Part shown: piece after piece, positions 1-8,242 of the stretch
Numbering within the stretch: position 1 is the first letter of the stretch
Layout: each line of letters opens with the position of its first letter
DNA from: Parasphingopyxis lamellibrachiae
GTDB lineage: Bacteria; Pseudomonadota; Alphaproteobacteria; Sphingomonadales; Sphingomonadaceae
Assembly (NCBI RefSeq): GCF_003385775.1
Contig: NZ_QRDP01000004.1
Location: 186,001-250,000, forward strand
Length of the DNA stretch: 64,000 bases
Reading direction: 5' to 3'
Notes under the pieces: model-generated
What the model was told of the DNA's origin: nothing
The model's input: the letters and a program-made list of their open reading frames with translations, nothing else
Database searches by the model: none
Translations under genes and position numbers: made by a program

Positions 1-147
1 GAACTCGTCGGCGGCGCGCGCGTCATAGCCATAGGAAGACAGGCCGTAACTGATCGTGCCGTCCCGCCGCTGGCCGTCTTCGAACGGCTCGATCATCCCG
101 TCTTCAAGTGCGCGTTCGCGAATCCATTTGTCAGCCATGATGCTCAT
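1..147 (-). CDS. dcd: dCTP deaminase, N-terminal part (runs off the left edge)
   Basis: Only the first 49 codons are in the window. The protein starts [11 protein letters not shown] and contains [16 protein letters not shown], the typical Dcd N-terminus. The enzyme deaminates dCTP to dUTP for dTTP synthesis. Its catalytic residues lie beyond the edge. I chose the ATG at 145-147 because AAGGA sits about 9 nt upstream; an in-frame ATG three codons later is possible. It is the last visible gene of a minus-strand run: UPF0262, GH25, then dcd after an 11-nt gap. Confidence 0.9.
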   Translation of the reverse strand, partial: MSIMADKWIRERALEDGMIEPFEDGQRRDGTISYGLSSYGYDARAADEF

Positions 148-158
148 AGAGAGGGTCC

Positions 159-848
159 TTAGCCTGACTGCTCCGGACGCACCACATTCCAGCGTACCGG
201 GTTTTCCACACCTTCGACCCGCCGGATATCGCTGGCCTCCCACATGACCCAGGGCACGGCGCCGAAATCGGGTTTGAACAGCCGGCGCGGCAACCAGAAG
301 CTCCGCTCGACCCGGCTTGTCACCTGATAGGTCGCATCGAATTCGCGCGTTACATAAAGCAGCGCGGGGCTCTCGGCATGGGCTTCGATCATCTGGAGGA
401 AAGTCGCGAGTTCGGAGATGAACACGGAGACATCCGGACGGTCGGCGCAGTTATTTTCGAAGTCGAGGATGATCGCAGGAGGCAGCGCATCGCCGTCGGG
501 CGGCACGGTGGCAACGAAATTCGTCGCCTGATCGACGGCAAGGCGGCACAATTCCCAGATATGGATAGCCCCGTGTCGCAATCCTGCGTCATGGGCGCCT
601 TGCCAGTGGTGCGCGAAATTCGGGTCGCGATCGATATCGCCGTCGGTCGCGTGGATATAGGCGAAATCGGCGCCGGCCGCCCGCAATGTCGGCCAATGCA
701 CATCACCCTGATCCGCACCTATGGTAACGCCCTGAACCGGATACTGGCTGGTTACCGGATGCCAGTGTATCGCAACCTGCCAAAGTGCGATAGCCGCCAG
801 AGCGGCAAGCAGCAGCCAGATGGCACCCCATTTGATCGCCCCCATCAT
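159..848 (-). CDS. GH25 family lysozyme-like protein, membrane anchored
   Basis: A 229-residue protein with an N-terminal hydrophobic segment (about residues 7-27) that should act as an uncleaved anchor or signal, followed by a glycoside hydrolase family 25 fold. GH25 signs are GADQGDVHW near residue 46, in the place of the family's first Asp, and the D-x-E pair ILDFE (D129, E131), which carries the catalytic acids in GH25 muramidases. It would cleave peptidoglycan in the periplasm. Two ATG codons stand in tandem at the start, with GAGGA directly before them. The gene begins 6 nt after UPF0262 and is followed by dcd. Whether it acts in wall turnover or defence cannot be told. Confidence 0.82.
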   Translation of the reverse strand: MMGAIKWGAIWLLLAALAAIALWQVAIHWHPVTSQYPVQGVTIGADQGDVHWPTLRAAGADFAYIHATDGDIDRDPNFAHHWQGAHDAGLRHGAIHIWELCRLAVDQATNFVATVPPDGDALPPAIILDFENNCADRPDVSVFISELATFLQMIEAHAESPALLYVTREFDATYQVTSRVERSFWLPRRLFKPDFGAVPWVMWEASDIRRVEGVENPVRWNVVRPEQSG

Positions 849-854
849 TCCTCG

Positions 855-1337
855 CTACCCCTTGATGTGCAGGACACAAATCAGTGTGAACAGGCGGCGC
901 GCGGTGTCGAAATCGACGGTCACCTTGCCTTCGAGCCGATCCTTCAGAAGCTCTGCCGCATCATTGTGAATCGCACGGCGCGCCATATCGATCGTTTCGA
1001 TCTGTTGCGGTGTCGCCTGGCGGATGGCCTGAAAATAGCTGTCGCAGATCGCGAAATATTCGCGGATCGGACGGCGAAAGCGGGTCAATCCGATGATGAT
1101 CGTTTCAAGCAGCGTATCGTTTTCGGCTGCGATATCAAGGGCGAGCCTGCCTTCCTCTACCCGCAACGTAAGTTTGTAGGGCCCAGCATAACCGCCCGGA
1201 TATTCTCTGGCCGGTTCGAATTCATTGCCTTCGAGCAGATCGAAAATGGCAATGCGCCGCTCCTGCTCGATATCGGCGTTGCGCCAGATGATTGTGTGCT
1301 CGTCCAGCTTGACGTCTATGATCCGTTGATCGGCCAT
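855..1337 (-). CDS. UPF0262 family protein
   Basis: A 160-residue protein matching UPF0262, a family found almost only in Alphaproteobacteria. Recognisable parts are RIIDVKLDE at the N-terminus, the IAIFDLLEGN stretch and GPYKLTLRVEEGRL. No signal peptide or membrane segment is seen, so it is probably cytosolic. No function is known for the family. It is the first gene of the minus-strand run leading through the GH25 protein to dcd, and it diverges from dnaB across about 150 bp. Confidence 0.85.
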   Translation of the reverse strand: MADQRIIDVKLDEHTIIWRNADIEQERRIAIFDLLEGNEFEPAREYPGGYAGPYKLTLRVEEGRLALDIAAENDTLLETIIIGLTRFRRPIREYFAICDSYFQAIRQATPQQIETIDMARRAIHNDAAELLKDRLEGKVTVDFDTARRLFTLICVLHIKG

Positions 1338-1488
1338 GGGGGAGGCTTAGTGGCGTTGGCCAAGATTGGGAATAGAGTGCTGCTTTTTGTGCAGCCAACC
1401 GTTGCCTTCATGCGTCAGCCAATCGCCCCACACAATATCCACAGGCTTACTGACTTGAGGCCGGAGCCGATCCGCGCGAGAAGGGGCC

Positions 1489-2988
1489 ATGGCAGAACCC
1501 GTCCAACTCGTCAGCGACAATGAAAACAACCCGCTCTCCCTTCCACACAATCTGGAAGCCGAAGCGGCGGTTCTGGGGGCGCTGCTGATCGACAATCGTC
1601 TGGTTGACGATGTCCAGCGAATCCTGCGCGAAGACCATTTCTTCGATCCGGTTCATGGCCGGATCTATCAGGCGATCATCCGGATGGTAGTCGACAAGAA
1701 TATGGTTGCCAATCCGGTGACGCTCAAACCCATGTTCGAGGCGGATGAAGAGCTCAAACAGTTGGGTGGTGTCGGCTATCTGGTGAAGATTACCGAAAGC
1801 GGTGTGGCACTCATCGGGGCTCGCGATTTTGCGACTCAGATTTATGAACTGGCTCTGCTGCGCGCCCTGATCGGCGTCGGGCGCGAAATGGTTGAGAAAG
1901 CTGTCGACACCAGCGAATCGGTCGATCCCAAGGTGCAGATCGAAGAAGCCGAGGTGGAGCTGTACAAAGTTGCCGAAGCCGGCGGCGAAAGCGGGTCGAC
2001 CAAGACCTTTGCCATGGCCGCCGCCGACGCGGTTACCATGGCCCAGCGGGCGCTCAATTCGGGCGGCAACGTATCGGGTTACACAACGGGTTTTTCCAGC
2101 CTGAACCACCATTTCGGCGGCCTGCACAAATCCGATCTCATCATTCTCGCCGCGCGGCCCGGTATGGGCAAGACCGCGCTGGCGACGAATATCGCGTTCC
2201 AGACGGCGCTCCGCTATAATCGCGATCAGGAAGACGGGGTCGAGCATTCGATCGGCGCGCCGGTCGCCTTTTTCAGCCTGGAAATGTCAGCCGATCAGTT
2301 GGCGACACGTATCCTGTCGGAACAGTCCCGCATCAGCTCGGAGAAACTCCGCAAGGGCGCGATCAGCCAGGACGAGTTCCGCAACCTGGCGCGCGCGGCG
2401 GCGGAGCTGGAAAGCCTGCCATTCTATATCGACGATACTCCGGGCCTCACCATCGCCGCCCTGCGAACGCGTGCCCGGCGCCTCAAGCGCCAGCGGGGGA
2501 TTTCGATGATCGTTGTCGATTATCTCCAGCTGTTGCAGGGCTCGGGCAAGGCCAATGACAATCGCGTCAACGAGATTTCTGAAATCAGCCGGGGGCTCAA
2601 GACGCTGGCCAAGGAGCTCGAAGTTCCGGTGATCGCACTCTCGCAGCTCAGCCGTGCGGTCGAGCAGCGCGAAGACAAGAAACCGCAACTTTCCGATCTG
2701 CGCGAATCGGGATCGATCGAGCAGGACGCCGATATCGTGCTCTTCATTTATCGCGAAGATTATTATCACGGCTTTGCCGAGCCGCCGATGATCACCGAAA
2801 CCAGCTCGCCGGAGGATCGCGAGAAACGGTCGGCATGGGAGTTGAAAAATGCCGAAGTCGCCGGTCAGGCCCAGGTTATCATCGCCAAGCAGCGGCACGG
2901 TGCAACGGGTACGGTAACCCTGCGCTTCGACCGGGAATATACGCGTTTCTACGACATCGCCTATGAGGATCGCCCGTCTGGCCATTAG
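1489..2988 (+). CDS. dnaB: Replicative DNA helicase DnaB
   Basis: A 499-residue hexameric helicase that unwinds DNA ahead of the replisome. The N-terminal DnaB domain begins at LPHNLEAEAAVLGALL. The RecA-like C-terminal domain has Walker A ARPGMGKT (G225-T229) and a Walker B strand MIVVDYLQLL near residue 345, followed by VIALSQLSR and LRESGSIEQDAD. Length is usual for the family and no intein is present. The ATG at 1489 is preceded by GAGAAGGGG at good spacing. It diverges from UPF0262; recO follows 43 nt downstream. Confidence 0.97.
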   Translation: MAEPVQLVSDNENNPLSLPHNLEAEAAVLGALLIDNRLVDDVQRILREDHFFDPVHGRIYQAIIRMVVDKNMVANPVTLKPMFEADEELKQLGGVGYLVKITESGVALIGARDFATQIYELALLRALIGVGREMVEKAVDTSESVDPKVQIEEAEVELYKVAEAGGESGSTKTFAMAAADAVTMAQRALNSGGNVSGYTTGFSSLNHHFGGLHKSDLIILAARPGMGKTALATNIAFQTALRYNRDQEDGVEHSIGAPVAFFSLEMSADQLATRILSEQSRISSEKLRKGAISQDEFRNLARAAAELESLPFYIDDTPGLTIAALRTRARRLKRQRGISMIVVDYLQLLQGSGKANDNRVNEISEISRGLKTLAKELEVPVIALSQLSRAVEQREDKKPQLSDLRESGSIEQDADIVLFIYREDYYHGFAEPPMITETSSPEDREKRSAWELKNAEVAGQAQVIIAKQRHGATGTVTLRFDREYTRFYDIAYEDRPSGH

Positions 2989-3031
2989 GATCCGGCTTTT
3001 GCAGCTGCGCCGCTTGGACTAGAGATGCTGC

Positions 3032-3763
3032 ATGCAGCTACGCACCCGCGCCCTTGTTTGCGCCATCCGCCCGCATGGCGAGCATGGTGCTATTGCCCGG
3101 CTGATGACGCCCGAAAATGGGCTCGTCGCTGGCTATGTTCTCGGCGGGCGATCACGGCGGATCCGGCCGGTGCTGCTGGCCGGCAACATCGTTGAGGCGG
3201 AATTCAGAGCCCGGACGGAAGAGCAACTGGCCGGGCTGACCGTCGAACTCGTGACCAGCCGGAGCGGGCTCTATGCCGAGCCGCTCGCTGCTTCCGCGAT
3301 AGAATGGAGTTGTGCCCTCACCGCTGCGGTTCTGCCGGAAAGCCATAGCTATCCGCAGCTATACGCCGCGCTCGATGGTGTGCTTGCGGCGATTGAGGCC
3401 GCCCCGAGCGCGCGCCGCTGGGCATCCGCGCTCGTGCGGTATGAATTGCTATTGCTGACCGAACTGGGCTTTGGACTCGATCTTACGCAATGCGCGGTCA
3501 CGGGAAGCGAGGCAGACCTCCAATGGGTCAGCCCGAAAAGCGGCGCAGCGGTCAGCGCCTCGGCAGGAGAGGAGTATCGCGACAGGCTTCTTGCGCTTCC
3601 GGCCTTCCTTGTCGGGGGCGGTGAAGCTGAAGATTGGGACGATATTTTCGACGGATTTCGCCTGACCGGACATTTTCTTGCACGCAACCTGTTGGATGAG
3701 CGTCGCAATGATGTAATGGCAGCACGCGAAAGACTGGTGGAGCGCCTTGGGCGTGCCGCCTGA
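3032..3763 (+). CDS. recO: DNA repair protein RecO
   Basis: A 243-residue RecO, which works with RecF and RecR to load RecA on SSB-coated gaps. The N-terminal OB-fold shows [19 protein letters not shown] and [16 protein letters not shown]; the helical part contains [15 protein letters not shown] and CAVTG, the site where some RecO proteins have a zinc finger. Only one Cys is left there, so I expect no bound zinc. The start codon lies inside the perfect palindrome GCTGCATGCAGC (3027-3038), and no clear Shine-Dalgarno sequence precedes it, so the start is less sure than the gene. Confidence 0.93.
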   Translation: MQLRTRALVCAIRPHGEHGAIARLMTPENGLVAGYVLGGRSRRIRPVLLAGNIVEAEFRARTEEQLAGLTVELVTSRSGLYAEPLAASAIEWSCALTAAVLPESHSYPQLYAALDGVLAAIEAAPSARRWASALVRYELLLLTELGFGLDLTQCAVTGSEADLQWVSPKSGAAVSASAGEEYRDRLLALPAFLVGGGEAEDWDDIFDGFRLTGHFLARNLLDERRNDVMAARERLVERLGRAA

Positions 3764-3779
3764 GCGAAAAGGAAAAGAC

Positions 3780-4823
3780 ATGCTGGTCGCGTTGCTGCCC
3801 GGAGACGGCATAGGTCCCGAGGTTATCGTCGAAGCCGTGCGTGTGCTCGATGCGTTGGCAATCGATGGGCTGATCTTCGAAGAAGCGCCGGTTGGTGGCG
3901 CGGCCTACAAGGAACAGGGGCATCCGCTGCCGGATACGACCCTGGCGCTGGCGCGGCGGGCGGACGCGATCCTGTTCGGAGCGGTCGGTGACCCCGATTG
4001 CGACGCGCTCGAACGCCATTTGCGGCCCGAACAGGCGATCCTCGGTCTGCGCAAGGAGCTAGGCCTGTTTGCCAATCTTCGCCCGGCAAATCTGTTTCCC
4101 GAACTGGCCAACGCTTCGGCGCTGCGGCCTGAAATCGCGCGGAATATCGATGTGATGATCGTCCGCGAGCTGACTGGCGACGTCTATTTCGGCGAGAAAG
4201 GTATGCGGACGACGGAGGCGGGTTTGCGGCAGGGCTATGACATCATGGCCTATGACGAAGGGGAGATCGCGCGGATAGCCCGGGCAGGCTTTGAAACGGC
4301 CCGGGCGCGGCGGGGCAAGCTGTGCTCCGTCGACAAGGCGAACGTCCTCGAAACGTCGCAGCTTTGGCGCGATGTCGTGATAGAGGTGAGCGCGGACTAT
4401 CCGGATATCGAGCTCAGCCATCTCTACGTCGACAATGCTGCGATGCAGCTGGTGCGCGACCCGGGGCAGTTTGATACCATCGTTACCGGCAATCTGTTCG
4501 GGGATATTCTGTCGGACCTTGCGAGCATGTGTGCCGGGTCGATCGGCATGCTGCCCTCGGCGTCTCTCGATAAGGACGGCAAGGGGCTCTACGAGCCAAT
4601 TCACGGTTCCGCGCCCGATATTGCGGGGCAGGGCAGGGCCAACCCGCTGGCAACCATCCTCTCTTCTGCGATGATGCTCCGCTACTCGCTGGGCAGGAAC
4701 GAAGCGGCCGACCGGATCGAGCGTGCTGTCGGCAAGGCCCTGGCCGGAGGTTTGCGGACTGCCGATATCGGTGGCGGCGCAACGACGCGCAAAGCGGGCG
4801 ATGCTGTCATTGCTATGCTTTAA
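3780..4823 (+). CDS. leuB: 3-isopropylmalate dehydrogenase
   Basis: A 347-residue LeuB that oxidises and decarboxylates 3-isopropylmalate with NAD+ in leucine synthesis. Visible motifs are [11 protein letters not shown] at residues 5-15, [26 protein letters not shown], the metal-binding [10 protein letters not shown] and [12 protein letters not shown], and [13 protein letters not shown]. The reading frame is open upstream to a TTG inside recO, but the ATG at 3780 has AAAGGAAAAG before it and gives the family N-terminus. It follows recO by 16 nt and is convergent with the VOC gene. No other leucine genes are in the window. Confidence 0.95.
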   Translation: MLVALLPGDGIGPEVIVEAVRVLDALAIDGLIFEEAPVGGAAYKEQGHPLPDTTLALARRADAILFGAVGDPDCDALERHLRPEQAILGLRKELGLFANLRPANLFPELANASALRPEIARNIDVMIVRELTGDVYFGEKGMRTTEAGLRQGYDIMAYDEGEIARIARAGFETARARRGKLCSVDKANVLETSQLWRDVVIEVSADYPDIELSHLYVDNAAMQLVRDPGQFDTIVTGNLFGDILSDLASMCAGSIGMLPSASLDKDGKGLYEPIHGSAPDIAGQGRANPLATILSSAMMLRYSLGRNEAADRIERAVGKALAGGLRTADIGGGATTRKAGDAVIAML

Positions 4824-4835
4824 TGTCCGGTTCGA

Positions 4836-5207
4836 CTAACTGGCCAGCGTCGACATCACTGCAATCTCAAGCCCGCCCGGTGCCTCGCTGAAATAAACGC
4901 GCTCGCCATGCATATCCATCGGTCCGCTTACCGTTATGCCGTTGTTTCTGGCGCGCTCGGCATAGCTGTCGGCATTATCGACAATAATGTGCAGCATAGT
5001 CGATTCCGGCATATGCTCGCTCGCCGCCCAAATCTCGGTCCAGCTCGCCTTGCCTGCGGGAAACACTGCGCCCTGAAATTCGTGACCGGCGTCAACGCTT
5101 ATATCGCGTTCGGTAAAATTCCAGCCATCAGAGCCAAGGAATGCCGCGAGATCGCGCGCCTCTTTTTCAGGTCTCACCGTGCAAAAACGGATGCCGAGTA
5201 CCGTCAT
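4836..5207 (-). CDS. VOC (glyoxalase/bleomycin-resistance) superfamily protein
   Basis: A small protein of 123 residues with the paired beta-alpha-beta pattern of vicinal oxygen chelate proteins: an N-terminal half starting MTVLGIRFCTVRPE, and a C-terminal half with MLHIIVDNADSYAERARNNG and the ending VYFSEAPGGLEIAVM, where the Glu would be a metal ligand. The substrate cannot be predicted. It diverges from metZ over 107 bp and ends 12 nt from the end of leuB. Confidence 0.75.
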   Translation of the reverse strand: MTVLGIRFCTVRPEKEARDLAAFLGSDGWNFTERDISVDAGHEFQGAVFPAGKASWTEIWAASEHMPESTMLHIIVDNADSYAERARNNGITVSGPMDMHGERVYFSEAPGGLEIAVMSTLAS

Positions 5208-5286
5208 GATGCCATTTCTCCTTCATCGCCGACAACATATTCGTTGCGATCATCTTTAGCAAAGCCGCTTAATCGCATTGACGCGG

Positions 5287-5315
5287 TGCACCATCGCTTG
5301 GCAAAGCAGGGTGCA
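5287..5315 (+). promoter_or_regulatory. Hairpin over the metZ ribosome binding site
   Basis: TGCACC (5287-5292) can pair with GGTGCA (5310-5315), whose last A is the first base of the metZ ATG. Inside, GCTT (5296-5299) pairs with AAGC (5304-5307) around a GGCA loop. The only Shine-Dalgarno-like bases, CAGGG at 5307-5311, are in the 3' arm. The structure could limit translation, but no known riboswitch class is recognised by eye. Confidence 0.4.
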
Positions 5316-6523
5316 TGAAACGCAGTACCGGCCAGGACCCTTCTGCCACCGCCAGGTGGCGCCCCGCGACGCGAGCCGTGCGCGGCGGCACGGCGCGTTC
5401 GGAATGGGGGGAAACGTCCGAGGCGCTCTTCCTCACTTCGGGCTATGCTTATGATTGCGCGGCGGATGCGGCAGACCGTTTCTCGGGTGATCAATCCGGC
5501 ATGACCTATAGCCGCCTGCAAAACCCGACGGTCGAAATGCTGGAACAGCGCATCGCACTGATGGAAGGCGCCGAAGCGGCCCGGTGCACGGCGAGCGGGA
5601 TGGCGGCGATGACCGCCGCCTTGTTGTGCCAGCTCGAGGCGGGCGACCATATCGTTGCGGGTCGGGCGGCCTTCGGATCATGCCGCTGGCTGACCGACAC
5701 GCTGCTCCCCAAATTTGGTATCGAGACGACCATTGTCGATGCACGTGATCCTGAGCTGTGGGAAGCGGCAATCAAGCCGAATACCAAGGCTTTCTTCTTC
5801 GAAACGCCTGCGAATCCCACGATGGATATCGTTGATCTGAAAGCGGTTTGCGGGATTGCTCGGGAGCATGACATCGTCTCGGTCGTCGACAATGCTTTCG
5901 CCAGTCCGGCGCTCCAGAGGCCGATGGAGTTCGGCGCGGATGTGGTCGCCTATAGCGCGACCAAAATGATGGACGGGCAGGGCAGGGTTCTTGCCGGTGC
6001 GATCTGCGGAACCGAAGAATTCATTCTCGAAACCCTTTTGCCGTTCACACGAAACACCGGGCCGACGCTTTCGGCGTTCAACGCCTGGGTCGTGCTCAAG
6101 GGGCTGGAGACGCTCGATCTGCGGATACGCCGACAGAGCGATCATGCGATGGCTGTCGGTAGGTTTCTCGAATCGCGCGTCTCGCGGGTTCTTCATCCTG
6201 GCCTTGTCAGCCACCCTCAACACAATCTGGCGATGAGTCAGATGGATGCCTGCGGGCCAATCTTCTCCTTCTATGTCGATGGCGGGCGCACCCAGGCCCA
6301 TGGCCTGCTGGACGCGCTTGAGCTTATCGATATTTCGAACAATATCGGCGATTCGCGCAGCCTGATGACGCATCCTGCATCCACCACGCATAGCGGGCTC
6401 GACGAAAGCGTACGGGCCGAAATGGGGATCGAGGAGGATATGCTCAGAATCAATGTCGGTCTGGAAGACCCGCAGGATCTGATCGACGATATCGATCAGG
6501 CGTTACAGGCGGTCGGGCTGTGA
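5315..6523 (+). CDS. metZ: O-succinylhomoserine sulfhydrylase
   Basis: A 402-residue PLP enzyme of the Cys/Met metabolism family, forming homocysteine from O-succinylhomoserine and sulfide for methionine synthesis. Markers are TSGYAYDCAADAADRF near residue 41 and YSRLQNPTVEMLEQRIALMEG. The PLP lysine is K217 in YSATKMMDGQGR, and SLMTHPASTTHSG lies near the C-terminus. The TSGY/YDCAADAA form fits MetZ better than MetB or MetY. It is the first gene of a coupled run metZ-apaG-lysR-GNAT with overlapping ends. A hairpin covers its ribosome binding site. Confidence 0.92.
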   Translation: MKRSTGQDPSATARWRPATRAVRGGTARSEWGETSEALFLTSGYAYDCAADAADRFSGDQSGMTYSRLQNPTVEMLEQRIALMEGAEAARCTASGMAAMTAALLCQLEAGDHIVAGRAAFGSCRWLTDTLLPKFGIETTIVDARDPELWEAAIKPNTKAFFFETPANPTMDIVDLKAVCGIAREHDIVSVVDNAFASPALQRPMEFGADVVAYSATKMMDGQGRVLAGAICGTEEFILETLLPFTRNTGPTLSAFNAWVVLKGLETLDLRIRRQSDHAMAVGRFLESRVSRVLHPGLVSHPQHNLAMSQMDACGPIFSFYVDGGRTQAHGLLDALELIDISNNIGDSRSLMTHPASTTHSGLDESVRAEMGIEEDMLRINVGLEDPQDLIDDIDQALQAVGL

Positions 6524-6918
6524 ACGCGTTCTTTCCCCATGCTGCGCACACCGAAGATGTGATTGTTCGCGTTTCGGTCAGCTTCCTTCCGGAACAATCC
6601 GAGCTGGCCAAGGGGCGCTGGTTCTGGGCCTACCATATTCGCGTGGAGAATTGCGGCGACGCACCGGTCCAGCTTTTGAGTCGTCACTGGTTCATTACCG
6701 ATGGCCATGGGGATCGCCAGGAGGTTGCGGGCGAGGGCGTGATTGGAGAGCAGCCTATGATCGTTCCCGGCGCGTCCTTCGACTATGTATCGGGCTGTCC
6801 ACTGACCACGCCGACCGGGGAAATGGAGGGCAGCTATACCATGATGCGGGCAGATGGCTCGCATTTCGAAGTCGCTATCCCCTGTTTCCCACTGGTAGGA
6901 CCGGCTGTCACAGAATGA
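6520..6918 (+). CDS. apaG: ApaG protein (Co2+/Mg2+ efflux-associated, DUF525)
   Basis: A 132-residue ApaG with the FnIII-like DUF525 fold. Markers are VRVSVSFLPEQS, WAYHIRVENCGDAPVQLLSRHW, ITDGHGDRQEVAGEGVIGEQP, and the ending YTMMRADGSHFEVAIPCF. ApaG has been linked to divalent-cation resistance and Ap4A metabolism, but its biochemical role is unsettled. Translation starts at GTG, overlapping the metZ stop by 4 nt (GTGA); the ATG near 6539 is out of frame. It also overlaps the next gene by ATGA. Confidence 0.92.
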   Translation: MNAFFPHAAHTEDVIVRVSVSFLPEQSELAKGRWFWAYHIRVENCGDAPVQLLSRHWFITDGHGDRQEVAGEGVIGEQPMIVPGASFDYVSGCPLTTPTGEMEGSYTMMRADGSHFEVAIPCFPLVGPAVTE

Positions 6919-7670
6919 AAAGAACACTTCTTCCCTTAAATGGCCTGCGGGTCTTCGACGCTGCTGCGCGCCATTTGTCCTTCACGCGCGCAGCCGATGA
7001 GTTGGCCGTGACGCCGGCGGCTGTCGGCCAGCAGATCCGCGCGCTTGAGGATACGCTGGGCGTCGTCTTGTTCCGCCGTACGCCCAAGGGGCTTGAACTC
7101 ACGCCGGAAGGGGAGCGCGGGCTTGATGCGCTGCGTGCGGGATTCCTGCAGTTCGAAGATAGCGTCCGTGCAATGCGGCAGGGCCAGTCTTCGAACCGGT
7201 TGACCATATCGGCACCGCGCGATTTCAGCCGCTACTGGTTGCTTCCCCGACTGGCTGAGTATGGCAAGACCGATCCCGATCTGCGCTTTCAGCTGATCGC
7301 CAGTGACGAACCGCTCGATTTTACCGAGGCCAATCTCGACCTGGCGATCCGGCTGGCGGATGGACCGGCCGACCATATGGGCGTCAAACTTGGCGAGTCG
7401 GAGGCGGTGTGGGTCGGTGAAGGCGAAACCATCTGCTGGGAAGGCGGGAGGGCGGACGAGATCCGGTTGATCGTGGCCGATGCCGGGCTGGCGCTTGAAG
7501 CTGCAATGTCGGGGATTGGCAAGGCGCGTGTCCCGCGATTGCTGGCGGAGGCCGCGGGTGCTGAAATCGGCACGAGCGAAGAGGCGCAGCGGACTTATTG
7601 GTTGATGGCGCCGCTTCCTCAATGGCGACAGAAAAAGGTGCGTGATCTGGTGGCCGCGCTTACCGCTTGA
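6915..7670 (+). CDS. LysR family transcriptional regulator, short (GcvA-like)
   Basis: A 251-residue LysR regulator. The N-terminal winged helix-turn-helix is intact (LNGLRVFDAAARHLSFTRAA through LGVVLFRRTPKG), and the effector part starts as in GcvA-like proteins (ISAPRDFSRYWLLPRL, then NLDLAIRLADG). Compared with the usual 300 residues, about 50 are missing in the middle of the effector domain, where a VCSP-type segment would stand. The ATG at 6915 overlaps the apaG stop, so it is translated with metZ and apaG. The ligand and target genes are unknown; methionine or sulfur control is only a guess from position. Confidence 0.85.
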   Translation: MKRTLLPLNGLRVFDAAARHLSFTRAADELAVTPAAVGQQIRALEDTLGVVLFRRTPKGLELTPEGERGLDALRAGFLQFEDSVRAMRQGQSSNRLTISAPRDFSRYWLLPRLAEYGKTDPDLRFQLIASDEPLDFTEANLDLAIRLADGPADHMGVKLGESEAVWVGEGETICWEGGRADEIRLIVADAGLALEAAMSGIGKARVPRLLAEAAGAEIGTSEEAQRTYWLMAPLPQWRQKKVRDLVAALTA

Positions 7671-8200
7671 TGGCTGAATTGCCGGTACTGAAAACAGAGC
7701 GTCTCGTCTTGCGGCCCCTGAGGATCGAAGATGCAGAAGCAATGCACCACTTCTTTTCCGACGAGAAAGCGATGACCTGGTGGTCGAGCGGTCCGCATGA
7801 AACGCTGGAAGAAACGCGCGCTTATGTGCGCGTGAATGCCACCGATACCAAATATCTGACATGGGTGATTACGGAGAATTGCGGTGACGCGCTGGGCTGG
7901 GTCTGCCTGATTCCAGGGCGCGAAGGCGTGGCCGAGATCGGCTACAATTTACGTCGAACCCACTGGCGCAAGGGCTATGTCGGGGAGGCGGTCTCACGCG
8001 TAATCGACCATTGCTTCGGCGAGAGGGGCCTGCACCGGCTCACGGCCGATACCGATCCCGACAATATGGGGTCGAACGCGTTGTTGGAGAAACTCGGATT
8101 CCAGCGGGAAGGCTATTTGCGTGAGGAATGGACGACGCATTTGGGCCTGCGCGACAGCATAATCTGGGGTTTGCTCAAACGCGAATGGAAGCCGTCATGA
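7670..8200 (+). CDS. GNAT family N-acetyltransferase (RimJ/RimL-like)
   Basis: A 176-residue acetyltransferase of the Acetyltransf_3 type. Markers are LKTERLVLRPLRIEDAEAMH at the N-terminus, the acetyl-CoA loop RRTHWRKGYVGEAV, and DPDNMGSNALLEKLGFQREG near the C-terminus. Proteins of this type acetylate N-termini of ribosomal proteins or small molecules; the substrate here is unknown. The ATG at 7670 overlaps the lysR stop (TGATG). It is the last gene of the metZ run and converges on parE across a palindromic repeat. Confidence 0.85.
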   Translation: MAELPVLKTERLVLRPLRIEDAEAMHHFFSDEKAMTWWSSGPHETLEETRAYVRVNATDTKYLTWVITENCGDALGWVCLIPGREGVAEIGYNLRRTHWRKGYVGEAVSRVIDHCFGERGLHRLTADTDPDNMGSNALLEKLGFQREGYLREEWTTHLGLRDSIIWGLLKREWKPS

Positions 8201-8208
8201 CGGGCAGT

Positions 8209-8238
8209 GTCATTCTCCCGCCTGCGCGGAATGACGGG
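8209..8238. repeat. REP-like palindrome between convergent genes
   Basis: GTCATTC (8209-8215) and GAATGAC (8229-8235) form a perfect 7-bp stem, followed by GGG. The same core, GTCAT...ATGACGGG, recurs at 36474-36504, so this looks like a dispersed extragenic palindrome. It lies in the 42-nt gap between the GNAT gene and parE and may also serve as a two-way terminator. Confidence 0.6.
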
Positions 8239-8242
8239 AGGC

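Noticed and set aside
1338-1488. Promoter boxes for dnaB in the divergent gap
   Set aside because: I could not find a -35/-10 pair with acceptable spacing, so I report none.
378-1523. A 381-codon plus-strand frame over the GH25 and UPF0262 genes
   Set aside because: Both minus-strand genes have clear family signatures; the plus frame has none.
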